This document shows positions 34,579 through 43,805 of a stretch of 64,000 nt of DNA, in pieces (position 1 is the first letter of the stretch; each line of letters opens with the position of its first letter). The stretch covers positions 2,046,001-2,110,000 of the forward strand of contig NZ_JAGKQQ010000001.1 in NCBI RefSeq assembly GCF_017939745.1, read 5' to 3'. The stretch is from Gemmata palustris. Its GTDB lineage: Bacteria > Planctomycetota > Planctomycetia > Gemmatales > Gemmataceae. A program made the position numbers and the translations under genes. The notes under the pieces were generated by a model that was not told the origin of the DNA, ran no database searches, and saw only the letters and a list, made by a program, of their open reading frames with translations.

Positions 34579-36447
34579 TCAGGCGCCCGGAACCAGCTTC
34601 AGGGTGCGAGTCGCAATGGCCTTCTCCAGCATCGCGACGAACTCCGCGACCGGCTTGGCCCCGAGGTCTTCGCCGCTCCGGAGGCGCACGGCTACCGCGT
34701 TCGCTTCCATCTCCTTGTCGCCGATGACGAGGATGTACGGGATCTTCTGCAACTGCGCGTCGCGAATCTTCGCCTGCATCCGCTTGCTGCTCAGGTCCAC
34801 ATCGACGCGGTGGTCCTTATCGAGCAACTGGTCGCCGAGCTTCTGGGCGAACTCGAAGTGCCGGTCGCCGATGGGCACGATCGCGACCTGCACCGGCGCA
34901 AGCCACACCGGGAACGCGCCCGCGTACAGTTCGATCAGGTACGACATCATCCGCTCCATCGTGGAGATGACGCCGCGGTGGATCATCACCGGGCGCTTCG
35001 GGGTGTCGTCGCTGTCCTTGTACTCCAGCTCGAACTTCGCCGGCAGGTGCTGGTCGGCCTGGATGGTGCTGAGGGTCTCCTCGCGCCCCATCACGTCTTT
35101 CACCTGCACGTCGATCTTCGGCCCGTAGAACGCGGCCTCGTTCCACGCCTCGAAGAACGGCATCCCGGATTCGGTCAGCACCTCGCGCAGCATCGTGGTA
35201 CTGCTCTCCCACATCGCCGGGTTGTCGACGTACTTGTCGGTCGCGGGACCGTCCGGGTCGCCGTTCTTCGACAGCCGGAACCGGTATTCGGTGATGCCCA
35301 GGTCGGTGTAGGCCTTTTTCATCAGGCTCAGGACGCCCGCGATCTCCTGCTTCACCTGGTCGGGCCGGACGAACAGGTGCGCGTCGTTGAGAGTCATGCA
35401 CCGCACCCGCGACAGCCCGCCGACGACCCCGCTCCGCTCGAACCGGTACATGTTGCCGAGTTCCGCGATGCGGATGGGCAGGTCGCGGTAGCTCCGCGCC
35501 TTGGTCTTGTACACCTGGATGTGGTGCGGGCAGCACATCGGCCGCAGGCACAGCTCCTCGTCGTCGTTCCCCCCCTCGCCCATGTCCATCGGCGGGAACA
35601 TGCTGTCCTTGTAGTGGTCCCAGTGGCCGCTGATCTTGTACAGCTCCTTCTTGGCAATGTCCGGGGTGAACACGTGCAGGTAGCCGGCGCGGCGCTCGTA
35701 ATCGGTGATGAAGGTTTCCAGCAGCCGGCGCACGGTCGCACCCTTCGGCAGCAGCATCGGGAACCCGGAACCGAACACCGGCTCGTTGGCGAACAGTTCC
35801 AGTTCGCGGCCCACCTTGCGGTGGTCGCGCTTGGCCGCCTCTTCGAGCCGCGCGAGGTGCGCCTTCAGGTCGTCGCCGTTGACCCACGCGGTCGCGTGGA
35901 ACCGCTTGAGCGCCTTGTTCTTGCTGTCGCCGCGCCAGTACGACCCGGTGACCTGCTGAATCTTGAACCCCTTCGCGTCGAGATCGCCGGTGGTTTCGAC
36001 GTGCGGCCCGCGGCAGAGGTCGGAGAAGGTGTCCTGCTGGTAAACGGTGATGGTCGGTGCGTCGGCCGAGGCGTTCCCGTACTCGTCCTTACCCGCGGTC
36101 AGCCCGTCGATGAGCTCGAGCTTGTACGGGTTGTCCTTGAAGAGTTCACGGCCCTCGTCGGCGCTGATCTCGCGCACCTTGAAGGCGTGCTTCCCCTTGA
36201 TGATCTGCCGCATCCGGTTGCCGATCCACTCCAGGTCGCCGTCGGACGGGTTCACGTCGAGGTCGAAGTCGTAGTAGAACCCGTACTCGACGGGCGGGCC
36301 GATCGTGGGCTTCGCCTGCGGGAACCGCTCGACGACCGCCTGTGCGAGGACGTGCGCGAGGGAGTGGCGCAACTTGTAGAGCGCGGGGTCGTAGCCCTTG
36401 GGGATGTACTTTTCGCCCGCCGCCTTCAGCTCCGCTTCGGTTGCCAT
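34579..36447 (-). CDS. thrS: Threonyl-tRNA synthetase lacking the TGS domain
   Basis: A 622-residue class II threonyl-tRNA synthetase. The editing (SAD) domain is present with HSLAH at 28-32 and CRGPH at 145-149. The catalytic core has the zinc Cys in MCCPHHI, the histidines in LNDAHLF and MIHRGVISTMERMM, and the HGxxP-like and class II signature regions. The anticodon-binding domain closes the protein (LVIGDKEMEANAVAVR). The usual N-terminal ~60-residue TGS domain is missing: the SAD domain starts after only 27 residues. In-frame upstream sequence does not resemble a TGS domain. The ATG at 36447 is the first plausible start, with GGACA upstream. Confidence 0.95.
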   Translation of the reverse strand: MATEAELKAAGEKYIPKGYDPALYKLRHSLAHVLAQAVVERFPQAKPTIGPPVEYGFYYDFDLDVNPSDGDLEWIGNRMRQIIKGKHAFKVREISADEGRELFKDNPYKLELIDGLTAGKDEYGNASADAPTITVYQQDTFSDLCRGPHVETTGDLDAKGFKIQQVTGSYWRGDSKNKALKRFHATAWVNGDDLKAHLARLEEAAKRDHRKVGRELELFANEPVFGSGFPMLLPKGATVRRLLETFITDYERRAGYLHVFTPDIAKKELYKISGHWDHYKDSMFPPMDMGEGGNDDEELCLRPMCCPHHIQVYKTKARSYRDLPIRIAELGNMYRFERSGVVGGLSRVRCMTLNDAHLFVRPDQVKQEIAGVLSLMKKAYTDLGITEYRFRLSKNGDPDGPATDKYVDNPAMWESSTTMLREVLTESGMPFFEAWNEAAFYGPKIDVQVKDVMGREETLSTIQADQHLPAKFELEYKDSDDTPKRPVMIHRGVISTMERMMSYLIELYAGAFPVWLAPVQVAIVPIGDRHFEFAQKLGDQLLDKDHRVDVDLSSKRMQAKIRDAQLQKIPYILVIGDKEMEANAVAVRLRSGEDLGAKPVAEFVAMLEKAIATRTLKLVPGA

Positions 36448-36634
36448 GATTGGAGATGTCCTGTTGTGATGGCGCGTGGCACGCGGACATACAGCCGCAA
36501 CCTCCCGCACCACCACCGACCATGTTACGGGTGAAGGGACACCGCGACAGGTGGCCGCGTTCGCGCTCCGGTGCCACCGCCCGCTCCCGTCCGTTACGAA
36601 CAAATCCCTCCACGACCTCCGAAACCACCCCCGC

Positions 36635-36975
36635 GCGGAGGCGCTCGAGAAAATCAAGAAAGCGTCCGTCTACATCCGGGTCGGGTTCGCCGGCGATGGG
36701 TGCGCAGCGGGAGCGGCTTCTTTATCCCCGGGCGCGGGCAGGTGGTCACCAATTCACACGTGGTCGGTCCCGGCGCGGAGGAGATCGAGGTGGTGATCGA
36801 GATCCGCTTCGCGATCCCGAGCGAAGGTGTGAAGGATTTCCTCCGTCGGGCCGCGTGCCAGCCCCGCCGCTCGCCGTTCGTCCGCGATATCGAGATCGTG
36901 AGCGTGTCGCACCACCCGAGCGTCATGAAGGCGGCCGAACGCGCGTCCGTGATCGGGGGCCAGGTGACCTATTGA
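36635..36975 (+). pseudogene. Decayed trypsin-like (HtrA-type) serine protease
   Basis: Two frames together resemble a planctomycete trypsin-like peptidase. First, AEALEKIKKASVYIRVGF (from 36635). After a frameshift near 36700, GSGFFIPGRGQVVTNSHVVG carries the catalytic-His strand. The sequence then jumps directly to a C-terminal-like IRFAIPSEGVKDFLR, with the Asp and Ser regions absent, implying a large internal deletion. It ends at a stop at 36975. No intact reading frame remains, so this is a relic. The rest of 36448-37043 shows nothing else supportable. Confidence 0.6.
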
Positions 36976-37043
36976 CGGGCGATCTCCTGGCGCTGAGAAT
37001 TGACCGACCTCCACTTACCCCCTCCGCAAATGCCAGGTGCCAC

Positions 37044-38783
37044 ATGGTCTTGCGCCGCTACGCGCTCCTCGCCGCCTTCCTCATCGCCGTGGGAGTCACG
37101 TCGTCTGCCGCCCAACAGGGGCAGCCGCCGAAGGGCGACCCGCCGAAGGGCCAGGCGCCACCCAAGGATGAGAAACCCCGGCCCGCGGACGACAAGAAGG
37201 CACCCCAGGACGGCAAGGCGCCCCCAAAAGACGAGGCGCCCGGGGCCAAGGACGAAAAGAAGGTGCCACCGACCGTTGTTACGGACGGGTCGGTCATCAT
37301 CGCCGGGCAGAAAGTCGAGTACAAGGCGACTGCCGGTATGCTCCCGGGGACCGACAAGACGGGTAAGGCGAAGGCGAACATCTTCTACATGGCGTACACC
37401 CGGAAGTCCGGGGACGCCCCCGCCGCCCGCCCGCTCACCTTCTGCTTCAACGGCGGGCCGGGGTCCGCCTCATCATACGTCCACCTCGGGTTCTTCGGCC
37501 CGCGCCGGGTGCTGATTAACAACGACGGGCTGACCGCCCCCAGCCCGGCCGAACTGGTGGAGAACGACTGCTCGATGCTGGACGTCACCGACCTAGTGTT
37601 CATCGACCCGGTGAGCACGGGCCTGAGCCGGGCCGAAACCCCGGCCGACGCCAAGCTGTTCCACGGGCTGGAGGAGGACACCCAGTCGGTCGGGGATTTC
37701 ATCCGCGACTACGTGGCCAAGTTCGGCCGGAAGGAGTCGCCGGTGTACGTGGCCGGGGAGAGCTACGGCACCACCCGGGCGGCGTCCCTGTCCACCTACC
37801 TCCAGAACCGGGGCGGGGTGAAGTTGGCCGGGATCGTCCTCATTTCTACCGTGCTGGACTTCCAGACCATCCGGTTCGGGGGCAGTAACGAACTGCCATA
37901 CGCCCTTTTCCTGCCCACCTACACGGCCACCGCGTTCCACCACGGGAAGCTGGACAAGAAGTGGGCGGTCGACCTGCCGACGGCCCTGCGCGAGTCGCAG
38001 AAGTACGCGGCCGGGCCGTACCTGGAGGCGCTGCACAAGGGCACCCTGCTGACCGATTACGAGCGGCAGGCGGCGGCCAAACAGGTGGCCATGCTGACCG
38101 GGCTGTCGGAGGAGTTCGTGCTCCGGTCCGACCTGCGGGTGGAGGCGACCCGGTTCCGTGCCGAGCTGCTGCGGGACCAGCAGACCGTGGTCGGGCGGTA
38201 CGACTCCCGCGTGTCGGCGAAGGTCGCGTCCCGACCGGCCGCCGGGGGCACGCCGGGCGCGAACGGCACACCGGGTGCCGGACCGGGTGCGAACGGCGCG
38301 CCCCCGCCCGCGAGCGGCCCCGGTGGCGGACCGCGGGGCGAACGGGTAGGCGGCGGCGACCCGGCGGCGGCTCTGCTTTCCCCGTTGTTCACGGCCGCGA
38401 TGCGGCAGTACCTGCCGGACGGGTTGGGGTATAAGGCGGAGGCCCCGTATGTGCTAAGCGCCCCGGTACAGCCGTGGAACTACGGGTCGGCGGGCACGAA
38501 CCAGTACGCCAACGTCACCCCCCGCCTGCGGGCGGCGCTGGAGAAGGATAAGGGGCTGCGGGTGTTCGTGGCCAGTGGGTACTGCGACCTGGCGACCCCG
38601 TTCGCCGCTACCAACTACACGTTCTCCCACCTCGGACCGCGCCCCCTGATGGACCGGGTGACGATGGCGTACTACGACGCCGGGCACATGATGTACACCC
38701 ACGAACCGTCGCGCAAGAAGCTCCGAGAGGACCTGCGGAAATTCGTCACGGCCCCCGGCGCGGAGTCCACGCCGAAGCCCTGA
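37044..38783 (+). CDS. Secreted S10 family serine carboxypeptidase-like peptidase
   Basis: A 579-residue protein. A signal peptide (residues 1-23, cleaved near SSA-A) is followed by a ~50-residue Pro/Lys/Asp-rich linker. The S10 fold has the oxyanion motif NGGPGS at 136-141, catalytic Ser240 in GESYGT, Asp in GYCDLATPF and His in DAGHMMY. A Gly/Pro-rich loop of about 40 residues (near 410-450) is an unusual insertion. Carboxypeptidases of this family remove C-terminal residues at acid pH. Export to the periplasm or cell surface is likely. The upstream frame contains the protease pseudogene; the ATG at 37044 starts the signal peptide. Confidence 0.9.
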   Translation: MVLRRYALLAAFLIAVGVTSSAAQQGQPPKGDPPKGQAPPKDEKPRPADDKKAPQDGKAPPKDEAPGAKDEKKVPPTVVTDGSVIIAGQKVEYKATAGMLPGTDKTGKAKANIFYMAYTRKSGDAPAARPLTFCFNGGPGSASSYVHLGFFGPRRVLINNDGLTAPSPAELVENDCSMLDVTDLVFIDPVSTGLSRAETPADAKLFHGLEEDTQSVGDFIRDYVAKFGRKESPVYVAGESYGTTRAASLSTYLQNRGGVKLAGIVLISTVLDFQTIRFGGSNELPYALFLPTYTATAFHHGKLDKKWAVDLPTALRESQKYAAGPYLEALHKGTLLTDYERQAAAKQVAMLTGLSEEFVLRSDLRVEATRFRAELLRDQQTVVGRYDSRVSAKVASRPAAGGTPGANGTPGAGPGANGAPPPASGPGGGPRGERVGGGDPAAALLSPLFTAAMRQYLPDGLGYKAEAPYVLSAPVQPWNYGSAGTNQYANVTPRLRAALEKDKGLRVFVASGYCDLATPFAATNYTFSHLGPRPLMDRVTMAYYDAGHMMYTHEPSRKKLREDLRKFVTAPGAESTPKP

Positions 38784-38788
38784 CAGCC

Positions 38789-38836
38789 CCGATCGTGGGA
38801 CGGGGCGGTGAATTCATCGTCCCGTCCCACGATCGG
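38789..38836 (+). terminator. 16-bp inverted repeat after the S10 peptidase
   Basis: CCGATCGTGGGACGGG (38789-38804) pairs perfectly with 38821-38836 around a 16-nt loop. It begins 6 bp after the peptidase stop. The remainder of the 398-bp gap to the antiporter gene (38837-39181) holds no gene I can support. Confidence 0.6.
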
Positions 38837-39181
38837 CTCCTCTACCCCGCCGGCCGTCTGGATTGGGGATCGCGTCACCTGCCTGTTCTGCGACTGTGAC
38901 GCCGGGTCACACCCGTCTGCGCCCGCGTGCAAGCGACGACTCTGCTACTCCTTATCCGGGCGCCAGATCGACGCCCCCCCGCACCCGCGCGCGTGCGCGG
39001 CCGTCATCGAGCACGTCGACGCTATCGCACCCAGCGTCCCGGAGCGCGTAGGTCCACGGCCCGGTCCGCGAGTGCCGCCCGCGCGATCACCGGCTGTGGC
39101 CCGAGCGAGGTCCGTTGGTACATCGGCATCGCGGCGAACTCCGGTGTCACGGAGGGGGTCGGAACGATATCTTTAGCCGCG

Positions 39182-40498
39182 ATGGACAACACGGAGGTTA
39201 TTGTGCTTCACCCGGTTGAACTGATTCTGGCCCTGCTCGCGGTTACGGTGGCGCTCGGTCTGGTCGCGCGTCGGTTCAATATCGCGGAGCCGATTCTGCT
39301 CGTCGTCGGGGGGTTGGTTCTCGGGCTCCAGCCGTGGGCGCCGGGCGTCGTGATCGATCCCCAAATCGTGTTCCTGCTGTTCCTTCCGCCGCTTCTGTAC
39401 GCGACCGCGTTCCGGACGCCGTGGCCGGAATTTCGCGACCAGATCCGGCCGATCACCATGCTCGCGGTGGGATTGGTGCTGTTCACCGTGGTCGCGGTCG
39501 CCGCCGCCGCGCACTACTTCGTCGGTCTGCCCTGGCCGTCGGCGTTCGTGCTCGGGGCGATCGTTTCCCCGCCGGACGCGGTCGCCGCGGTCGCCATTAC
39601 CCAGCGCCTGCGGGTCCCGCGCCTCATCACCACGATCCTCGAGGGCGAGAGCCTAGTGAACGATGCGTCCGCGCTCGTGGCGCTGCGGTTCGCGGTCGCG
39701 GCCGTGCTCACGGGGACGTTCTCCCTGGTCAACGCGAGCCTCGAGTTCTTGTACGTCAGCGTCGGGGGGATCGCGATCGGGATCGCCGGCGGGTGGCTCG
39801 TGGTGTGGCTCCACGGGTGGCTCGAGCGCAAGAAGCTCGCGGAGACGAAGCTCGTCATCACCATTACCCTGCTCACGCCGTTCTCGGTGTACCTGACGGC
39901 GGAGCACCTGCACCTGTCCGGGGTGCTCGCGGCCGTGAGCGCCGGGTTCTGGGTCGGCAACCGGTGCGAGCGCGTGTTCAGCGCGGAACTCTACGAAGAG
40001 GCCCGGGCCGTTTGGGAGTGGATCGAGTTCCTGTTGAACGGGCTGATCTTCATCCTGGTCGGGTTCGCGCTGCGGCAAATCATCGATCAGGCCGAGGGAG
40101 CGTACTCGCCGGGGGCGCTGTTCGCGGCCGCGGCCGTGGTTTCGGGCGCGGCAATCGGCGCTCGGCTCGTGTGGATGTTCCCCGGCGCCTACGTGCCGCG
40201 CTGGATCGACCGCAGGCTCGGCATCCCGACGCCGTACCCGCCGTGGCAGGGCGTGACCGTCGTGGGTTGGACCGGGATGCGCGGCGTCGTGTCGCTCGCC
40301 GCGGCCCTCGCGCTGCCGCTCGCCACCGAGAACGGTCAGCCGTTTCCCAACCGCAACCTGATCCAGGTTCTCACGTTCGCCGTGATCTTCGCCACGCTGG
40401 TGGGCCAGGGGCTCACGCTGCCCCTCCTGATCCGCGCGCTGGGCGTTGCCGATCCGACGGGCGGGCCGGAATCGGACCGCGAGGAACCGGCCGTTTGA
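39182..40498 (+). CDS. CPA1-type Na+/H+ antiporter
   Basis: A 438-residue membrane protein with about twelve hydrophobic segments, of the CPA1 cation:proton antiporter family. Diagnostic segments: FLPPLLYATAF, VSPPDAVAAVAI with the cation-binding Pro-Asp pair, ILEGESLVNDASALV, and the GMRGVVSLAAALALP segment near the C-terminal end. It exchanges external H+ for Na+ or K+. The start ATG at 39182 opens the first membrane helix; the long upstream frame lacks membrane or family features. TATCTT lies 8 nt before the start, a possible -10 of a leaderless transcript. Confidence 0.9.
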   Translation: MDNTEVIVLHPVELILALLAVTVALGLVARRFNIAEPILLVVGGLVLGLQPWAPGVVIDPQIVFLLFLPPLLYATAFRTPWPEFRDQIRPITMLAVGLVLFTVVAVAAAAHYFVGLPWPSAFVLGAIVSPPDAVAAVAITQRLRVPRLITTILEGESLVNDASALVALRFAVAAVLTGTFSLVNASLEFLYVSVGGIAIGIAGGWLVVWLHGWLERKKLAETKLVITITLLTPFSVYLTAEHLHLSGVLAAVSAGFWVGNRCERVFSAELYEEARAVWEWIEFLLNGLIFILVGFALRQIIDQAEGAYSPGALFAAAAVVSGAAIGARLVWMFPGAYVPRWIDRRLGIPTPYPPWQGVTVVGWTGMRGVVSLAAALALPLATENGQPFPNRNLIQVLTFAVIFATLVGQGLTLPLLIRALGVADPTGGPESDREEPAV

Positions 40499-40600
40499 GG
40501 GCCACATTCCCGACGTTTTGGCGCTCGCCGATAATCGGGCGCTCGAATAGTCTGTTTTGGCCGGCGCCGCAGGGGCGCTGCACCCTCACAGGAGCGTGAA

Positions 40601-40969
40601 ATGCGGACGCTACTCGGACTCGGGATCGTTCTGGCGGTGGTCTGCGGCGCGAACGCTGCTGACGAAAAGAAGCTCGACGAGAAGAAGCTCGTCGGCAAGT
40701 GGGAGCCGGTCAAGCCCAAGAAGGGCGAGGCGATGGTGATGGAGTTCACCAAGGACGGCAAGCTCACCGTCACCGGCGACATGGGCGGCAAGGAAGTGAA
40801 GATCGAAGGCACCTACAAGCTCGACGGCGACAAGCTCACCTTCGCCCTGAAATTCATGGACCTCGATATCAAGGAAACGGTCACGCTCACGAAGCTGACC
40901 GACGACGAGATGGAAGGCAAGGACAAGGACGGGAAGGTCGAGTCCTTCAAGAAAGTGAAAGCGAAGTAA
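40601..40969 (+). CDS. TIGR03066 family secreted protein
   Basis: A 122-residue protein with a 19-residue signal peptide (MRTLLGLGIVLAVVCGANA) and a beta-rich mature part: KKLVGKWEP, LTVTGDMG, KIEGTYKLDGDKLT, ETVTLTKLTDDEM. This is TIGR03066, a paralogous family described from Gemmata; function unknown. AGGAG lies eight bases upstream of the ATG. It is the first of three related genes (next at 41145 and 41628). A classic terminator follows. Confidence 0.9.
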   Translation: MRTLLGLGIVLAVVCGANAADEKKLDEKKLVGKWEPVKPKKGEAMVMEFTKDGKLTVTGDMGGKEVKIEGTYKLDGDKLTFALKFMDLDIKETVTLTKLTDDEMEGKDKDGKVESFKKVKAK

Positions 40970-40990
40970 CGACCGCGTTCGATCGGACCC

Positions 40991-41032
40991 CGGAGCCGGC
41001 CGCGATAACCCTCGCGGCCGGCTCCGTTTTTT
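40991..41032 (+). terminator. Rho-independent terminator after TIGR03066 gene 1
   Basis: A 14-bp perfect stem (CGGAGCCGGCCGCG, 40991-41004; 41013-41026) with an 8-nt loop, followed by six T (41027-41032). This is the clearest textbook terminator in the window. Confidence 0.92.
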
Positions 41033-41144
41033 GTACCCCCGCATCGATTTGTTGTCGCCGCGCTCGGGCAGACCGCGTACCTTCTCCTCCTAACAACGGC
41101 CGCGTGGCGGCCGCCGGACCAGTATCGTTCACCGGAGAAAGCAA

Positions 41145-41516
41145 ATGCGTGCGCTCGCCGCGTCGGTTGTGGTTCTCGTCCTCGCCGGGTTCGCCGGCGC
41201 CGCGGACGAAAAGATCGATGCCAAGAAGCTGATCGGGAAGTGGGAGCCGGCCAAGGCCGAAAAAGACGGCCCGAAGATGGTGCTGGAGATCGGCGAGAAG
41301 GACAAGTTCACCCTGCACGTGACCGTAAACGGGAAGACCGAGAAGATCGACGGCACGTACAAGCTCGACGGCAACAAACTGGAAGTCGAAATGAGCTTCG
41401 GCGGGAAGACCGAGAAGGAAACGATCACGATCACCAAACTCACCGACACGGAGCTGGTGGCCAAGGACTCGAAGGGCAAAGAAGACACGATGAACCGCGT
41501 GAAAGAAAAGAAGTAA
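41145..41516 (+). CDS. TIGR03066 family secreted protein, second copy
   Basis: A 123-residue paralogue of the preceding gene: signal peptide MRALAASVVVLVLAGFAGAA, then KKLIGKWEPAKAEKDG, a KIDGTYKLDGNKLE strand pair and KETITITKLTDTELVAKDS. Conserved length and composition confirm the family. Each copy has its own hairpin terminator, suggesting separate transcription. Function unknown. Confidence 0.9.
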   Translation: MRALAASVVVLVLAGFAGAADEKIDAKKLIGKWEPAKAEKDGPKMVLEIGEKDKFTLHVTVNGKTEKIDGTYKLDGNKLEVEMSFGGKTEKETITITKLTDTELVAKDSKGKEDTMNRVKEKK

Positions 41517-41536
41517 CGGGGCCGCGAAGTTACGCC

Positions 41537-41569
41537 GACGGCCGCGGGGAGTTGTTCCCCGCGGCCGTC
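41537..41569 (+). terminator. 14-bp hairpin after TIGR03066 gene 2
   Basis: GACGGCCGCGGGGA (41537-41550) pairs perfectly with 41556-41569 around GTTGT. Only a weak T-rich stretch follows (CGCTTTA), but position and stability suit a terminator. Confidence 0.75.
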
Positions 41570-41573
41570 TCGC

Positions 41574-41602
41574 TTTACGCGCTCGCGCGGCGGTGGTATG
41601 CT
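41574..41602 (+). promoter_or_regulatory. Promoter of the third TIGR03066-like gene
   Basis: TTTACG at 41574-41579, 17-bp spacer, TATGCT at 41597-41602 extended by TGG. It sits just after the previous terminator and 26 bp before the next ATG. Confidence 0.5.
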
Positions 41603-41627
41603 GGCCCCACCACAGTGGAGGCCCGCC

Positions 41628-42050
41628 ATGCGCTGCGCCGTCATCAGTCTGGTCGCGTTGGGGATCGGTAGTTTCGCGGGCGCGGCGCCGGTGCCGAAGG
41701 AGCGCACCGAGGCCGAGAAGGTGGTCGGCACCTGGAAAATGGTGCTCGATTCGCGCGGGAACAAGGACACCGACGTGGAACTCGACTTTTCCCAGGGCGG
41801 GAAGATGGTCATTCGCCAGCGGCTCGACAAGGACACGGTGTCCGTCTACGAGGGCACGTACCGCATCGTCGGGAACGAACTGCCCTATGACGTGAAGCAA
41901 GGCCCGCGCGTCAAGAAAGAGACGCTCACCATCAAGAAGCTCACCGCCGACGAACTGATCCTCATCGACCCGGACGGGTTAAAGGAAGAGTTCGTTCGCG
42001 TGAAGAAGAAGGACGAGAAGGTCGAGCCGAAGAAGGACGACAAGAAGTAA
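41628..42050 (+). CDS. TIGR03066-like secreted protein, third copy
   Basis: A 140-residue protein related to the two preceding genes but more divergent: signal peptide from MRCAVISLVALGIGSFAGAA, then KVVGTWKMVLDSRGNKDTD, a VYEGTYRIVGNELP strand pair, and a KKETLTIKKLTADELILID segment. The C-terminus is a lysine/glutamate tail. The ATG at 41628 was chosen over the upstream ATG at 41598 because AGTGGAGG precedes it and the signal peptide starts there. It ends convergently, only 11 bp from the threonine aldolase stop. Confidence 0.85.
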   Translation: MRCAVISLVALGIGSFAGAAPVPKERTEAEKVVGTWKMVLDSRGNKDTDVELDFSQGGKMVIRQRLDKDTVSVYEGTYRIVGNELPYDVKQGPRVKKETLTIKKLTADELILIDPDGLKEEFVRVKKKDEKVEPKKDDKK

Positions 42051-42061
42051 AACCGGCCGCC

Positions 42062-43093
42062 TCATGAAGCCAATCGGCGAATCGCCGCAGCCGCGGTTAC
42101 GCACTGCGCGCGAGTCACGTCCAGGTGCGTGACGGCCCGAACCACGCGCGTTCCTAGCGGGGCCACCAGCACGCCATTCACTTTCAGGCGCTCCGCAACA
42201 TCCTTCGCGCTGCCGTGCTTCTCACCCACCTCGAACCACACCAGATTCGTTTCCACTTCCTGGGGCTTGAGTGTGAAGCCCGGCACTTCCGCCACCGCGT
42301 CCGCGATGATTCGCGCGTTCGCGTGGTCCTCCGCGAGCCGATCAATGTTGTGATCGAGCGCGTAGTCGCACGCCGCAGCGAGGAACCCGATTTGCCGCAT
42401 CGCCCCGCCGAACAGCTTGCGGATGCGCCGACCGTGGGCGATCAGGTCGCGCGGGCCGAGCAGCATTGAACCGACCGGCGTGCCCAAACCCTTACTGAAG
42501 CACACGTTCACGGTGTCGAACATCCCGCCCCAGACCTTCGCGGGCACGCCGGTCTTCACGATCGCGTTCCAGATGCGGGCGCCGTCGAGGTGCAGCGCGA
42601 GTTTGTGCTGTCGCGCCCAGTGCGAAATGTCGCGGACCGCGTCCGGCGAGGTGATCGTGCCGCCCCCGCGGTTGTGCGTGTTCTCCAAACACACCAGCCG
42701 CGTGCGCACCGAGTGCATGTCGTCGGGGCGAACTTTGTCGGCAAAGTCACTTCCGTCGAGCCGCCCGTCCCCGGTGCGACTGTCGATCGTGCGGAGCGTG
42801 ACGCCGCTCAGCGCCGCTGCGCCCCCGGCCTCCCACAAGCAGATGTGACTGTTGGTTTCGAGGAGGATCTCGTCCTGCGGGCGGCAGTGAACCCGCACCG
42901 CGATCTGGTTGGCCATTGTGCCGCTGGGCACGAACAGCCCGGCCTCGCACCCGAACAGCGCCGCGGTGCGCTGTTCGAGTTCGTTTACCGTCGGGTCTTC
43001 CCCGAACACGTCATCACCGACCGGTGCGGCCATCATCGCCGCCATCATGCCGGACGTCGGCTTCGTCACGGTGTCGCTGCGGAGGTCGATCAT
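42062..43093 (-). CDS. ltaE: Low-specificity L-threonine aldolase
   Basis: A 343-residue PLP enzyme of the threonine aldolase family, splitting L-threonine or allo-threonine into glycine and acetaldehyde. Family hallmarks: [13 protein letters not shown] at the N-terminus, [37 protein letters not shown] and the likely PLP lysine in [12 protein letters not shown]. Length is standard. The gene is convergent with the TIGR03066 cluster. Low specificity is a family property, not shown by the sequence itself. Confidence 0.94.
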   Translation of the reverse strand: MIDLRSDTVTKPTSGMMAAMMAAPVGDDVFGEDPTVNELEQRTAALFGCEAGLFVPSGTMANQIAVRVHCRPQDEILLETNSHICLWEAGGAAALSGVTLRTIDSRTGDGRLDGSDFADKVRPDDMHSVRTRLVCLENTHNRGGGTITSPDAVRDISHWARQHKLALHLDGARIWNAIVKTGVPAKVWGGMFDTVNVCFSKGLGTPVGSMLLGPRDLIAHGRRIRKLFGGAMRQIGFLAAACDYALDHNIDRLAEDHANARIIADAVAEVPGFTLKPQEVETNLVWFEVGEKHGSAKDVAERLKVNGVLVAPLGTRVVRAVTHLDVTRAQCVTAAAAIRRLAS

Positions 43094-43125
43094 TCGAGGT
43101 GCCCAACGCGGGTCGGTGCGGCCGC

Positions 43126-43737
43126 TTACGGCTCTTTCTTCGGTTCCTCGGCCTGCTTGTTCTCGATGAACCAGCGCTCGCCGATCTTCTTGAAATACAG
43201 CGTGCGCCCCTTTACGTCTGCGTGGGAGGCCGTTGCCGTCCCGTCGGCTTCCGCAAACGCGCCGTCGCGCAGGAGCTTCCGCATGTCCTTCTGGGCCTGC
43301 GGATCTTCTTTCAGTTTCGCTTCGATGTCCTTGAGGAGCTGTTTGAAGCCCAAATTGCGGGCCTTCGCTGTTACGGCCGCGCGGAACTCCTTCGGATCGA
43401 GCGGGACGCGGTTCTCTTCCACCACGGTGTTCGGGTTGGCCCGCTGGAAGTCCCGGAGCTGGGCGAGTTCGCGCTCGGTAGCGGCCTCGAGCGCGCTCGC
43501 GCGATCGGTGACGACCTCGTCCACGAACTTGGGATCGAGGAGGTGTGCGACGAAGTACGAGTAGTCGCCGGCATCAACGCGCTCGAGGGCCGTTCTGAGG
43601 GTGCCCTTGGGCGTGGCTTGCGGGTACAGCCGGACGCGGGCGGTAACGCCGTACCGCGGGTCGGGTTCTTTGGCGGGCTGCGCGTGGACCAGCGCGCCGA
43701 TACTGAGCAGGACGACACCAGCGAGCGCAGTTCGCAT
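43126..43737 (-). CDS. Secreted hypothetical protein
   Basis: A 203-residue protein with a signal peptide ([19 protein letters not shown], cleaved before QPAKEP). The mature part is helical and charged ([37 protein letters not shown]) and ends in a strand region [20 protein letters not shown], a pattern common in planctomycete exported proteins with a DUF4878-like or SnoaL-like end; I do not assign it. GGAGG lies seven bases upstream of the ATG at 43737, fixing that start over an earlier in-frame ATG at 43785. Confidence 0.75.
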   Translation of the reverse strand: MRTALAGVVLLSIGALVHAQPAKEPDPRYGVTARVRLYPQATPKGTLRTALERVDAGDYSYFVAHLLDPKFVDEVVTDRASALEAATERELAQLRDFQRANPNTVVEENRVPLDPKEFRAAVTAKARNLGFKQLLKDIEAKLKEDPQAQKDMRKLLRDGAFAEADGTATASHADVKGRTLYFKKIGERWFIENKQAEEPKKEP

Positions 43738-43805
43738 CGGCAACCTCCGTAACGAGTTGCCCCACTCTACCCGGGTGCGTCGCAACGCTCCACCCCAAGC
43801 GGCAG

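Noticed and set aside
33937-36534. Very long plus-strand open frame (865 residues) opposite the membrane protein and thrS
   Set aside because: It runs antisense across two well-supported genes and has the repetitive Arg/Val/His composition of GC-rich shadows.
38927-39181. N-terminal extension of the Na+/H+ antiporter from 38927
   Set aside because: The added 85 residues are Arg/Pro-rich and not membrane-like; the family starts at the ATG at 39182.
41145-42050. TIGR03066 cluster as one operon
   Set aside because: A 14-bp hairpin and a separate promoter-like site lie between copies, and the first copy ends in a textbook terminator, so single transcription units are more likely.
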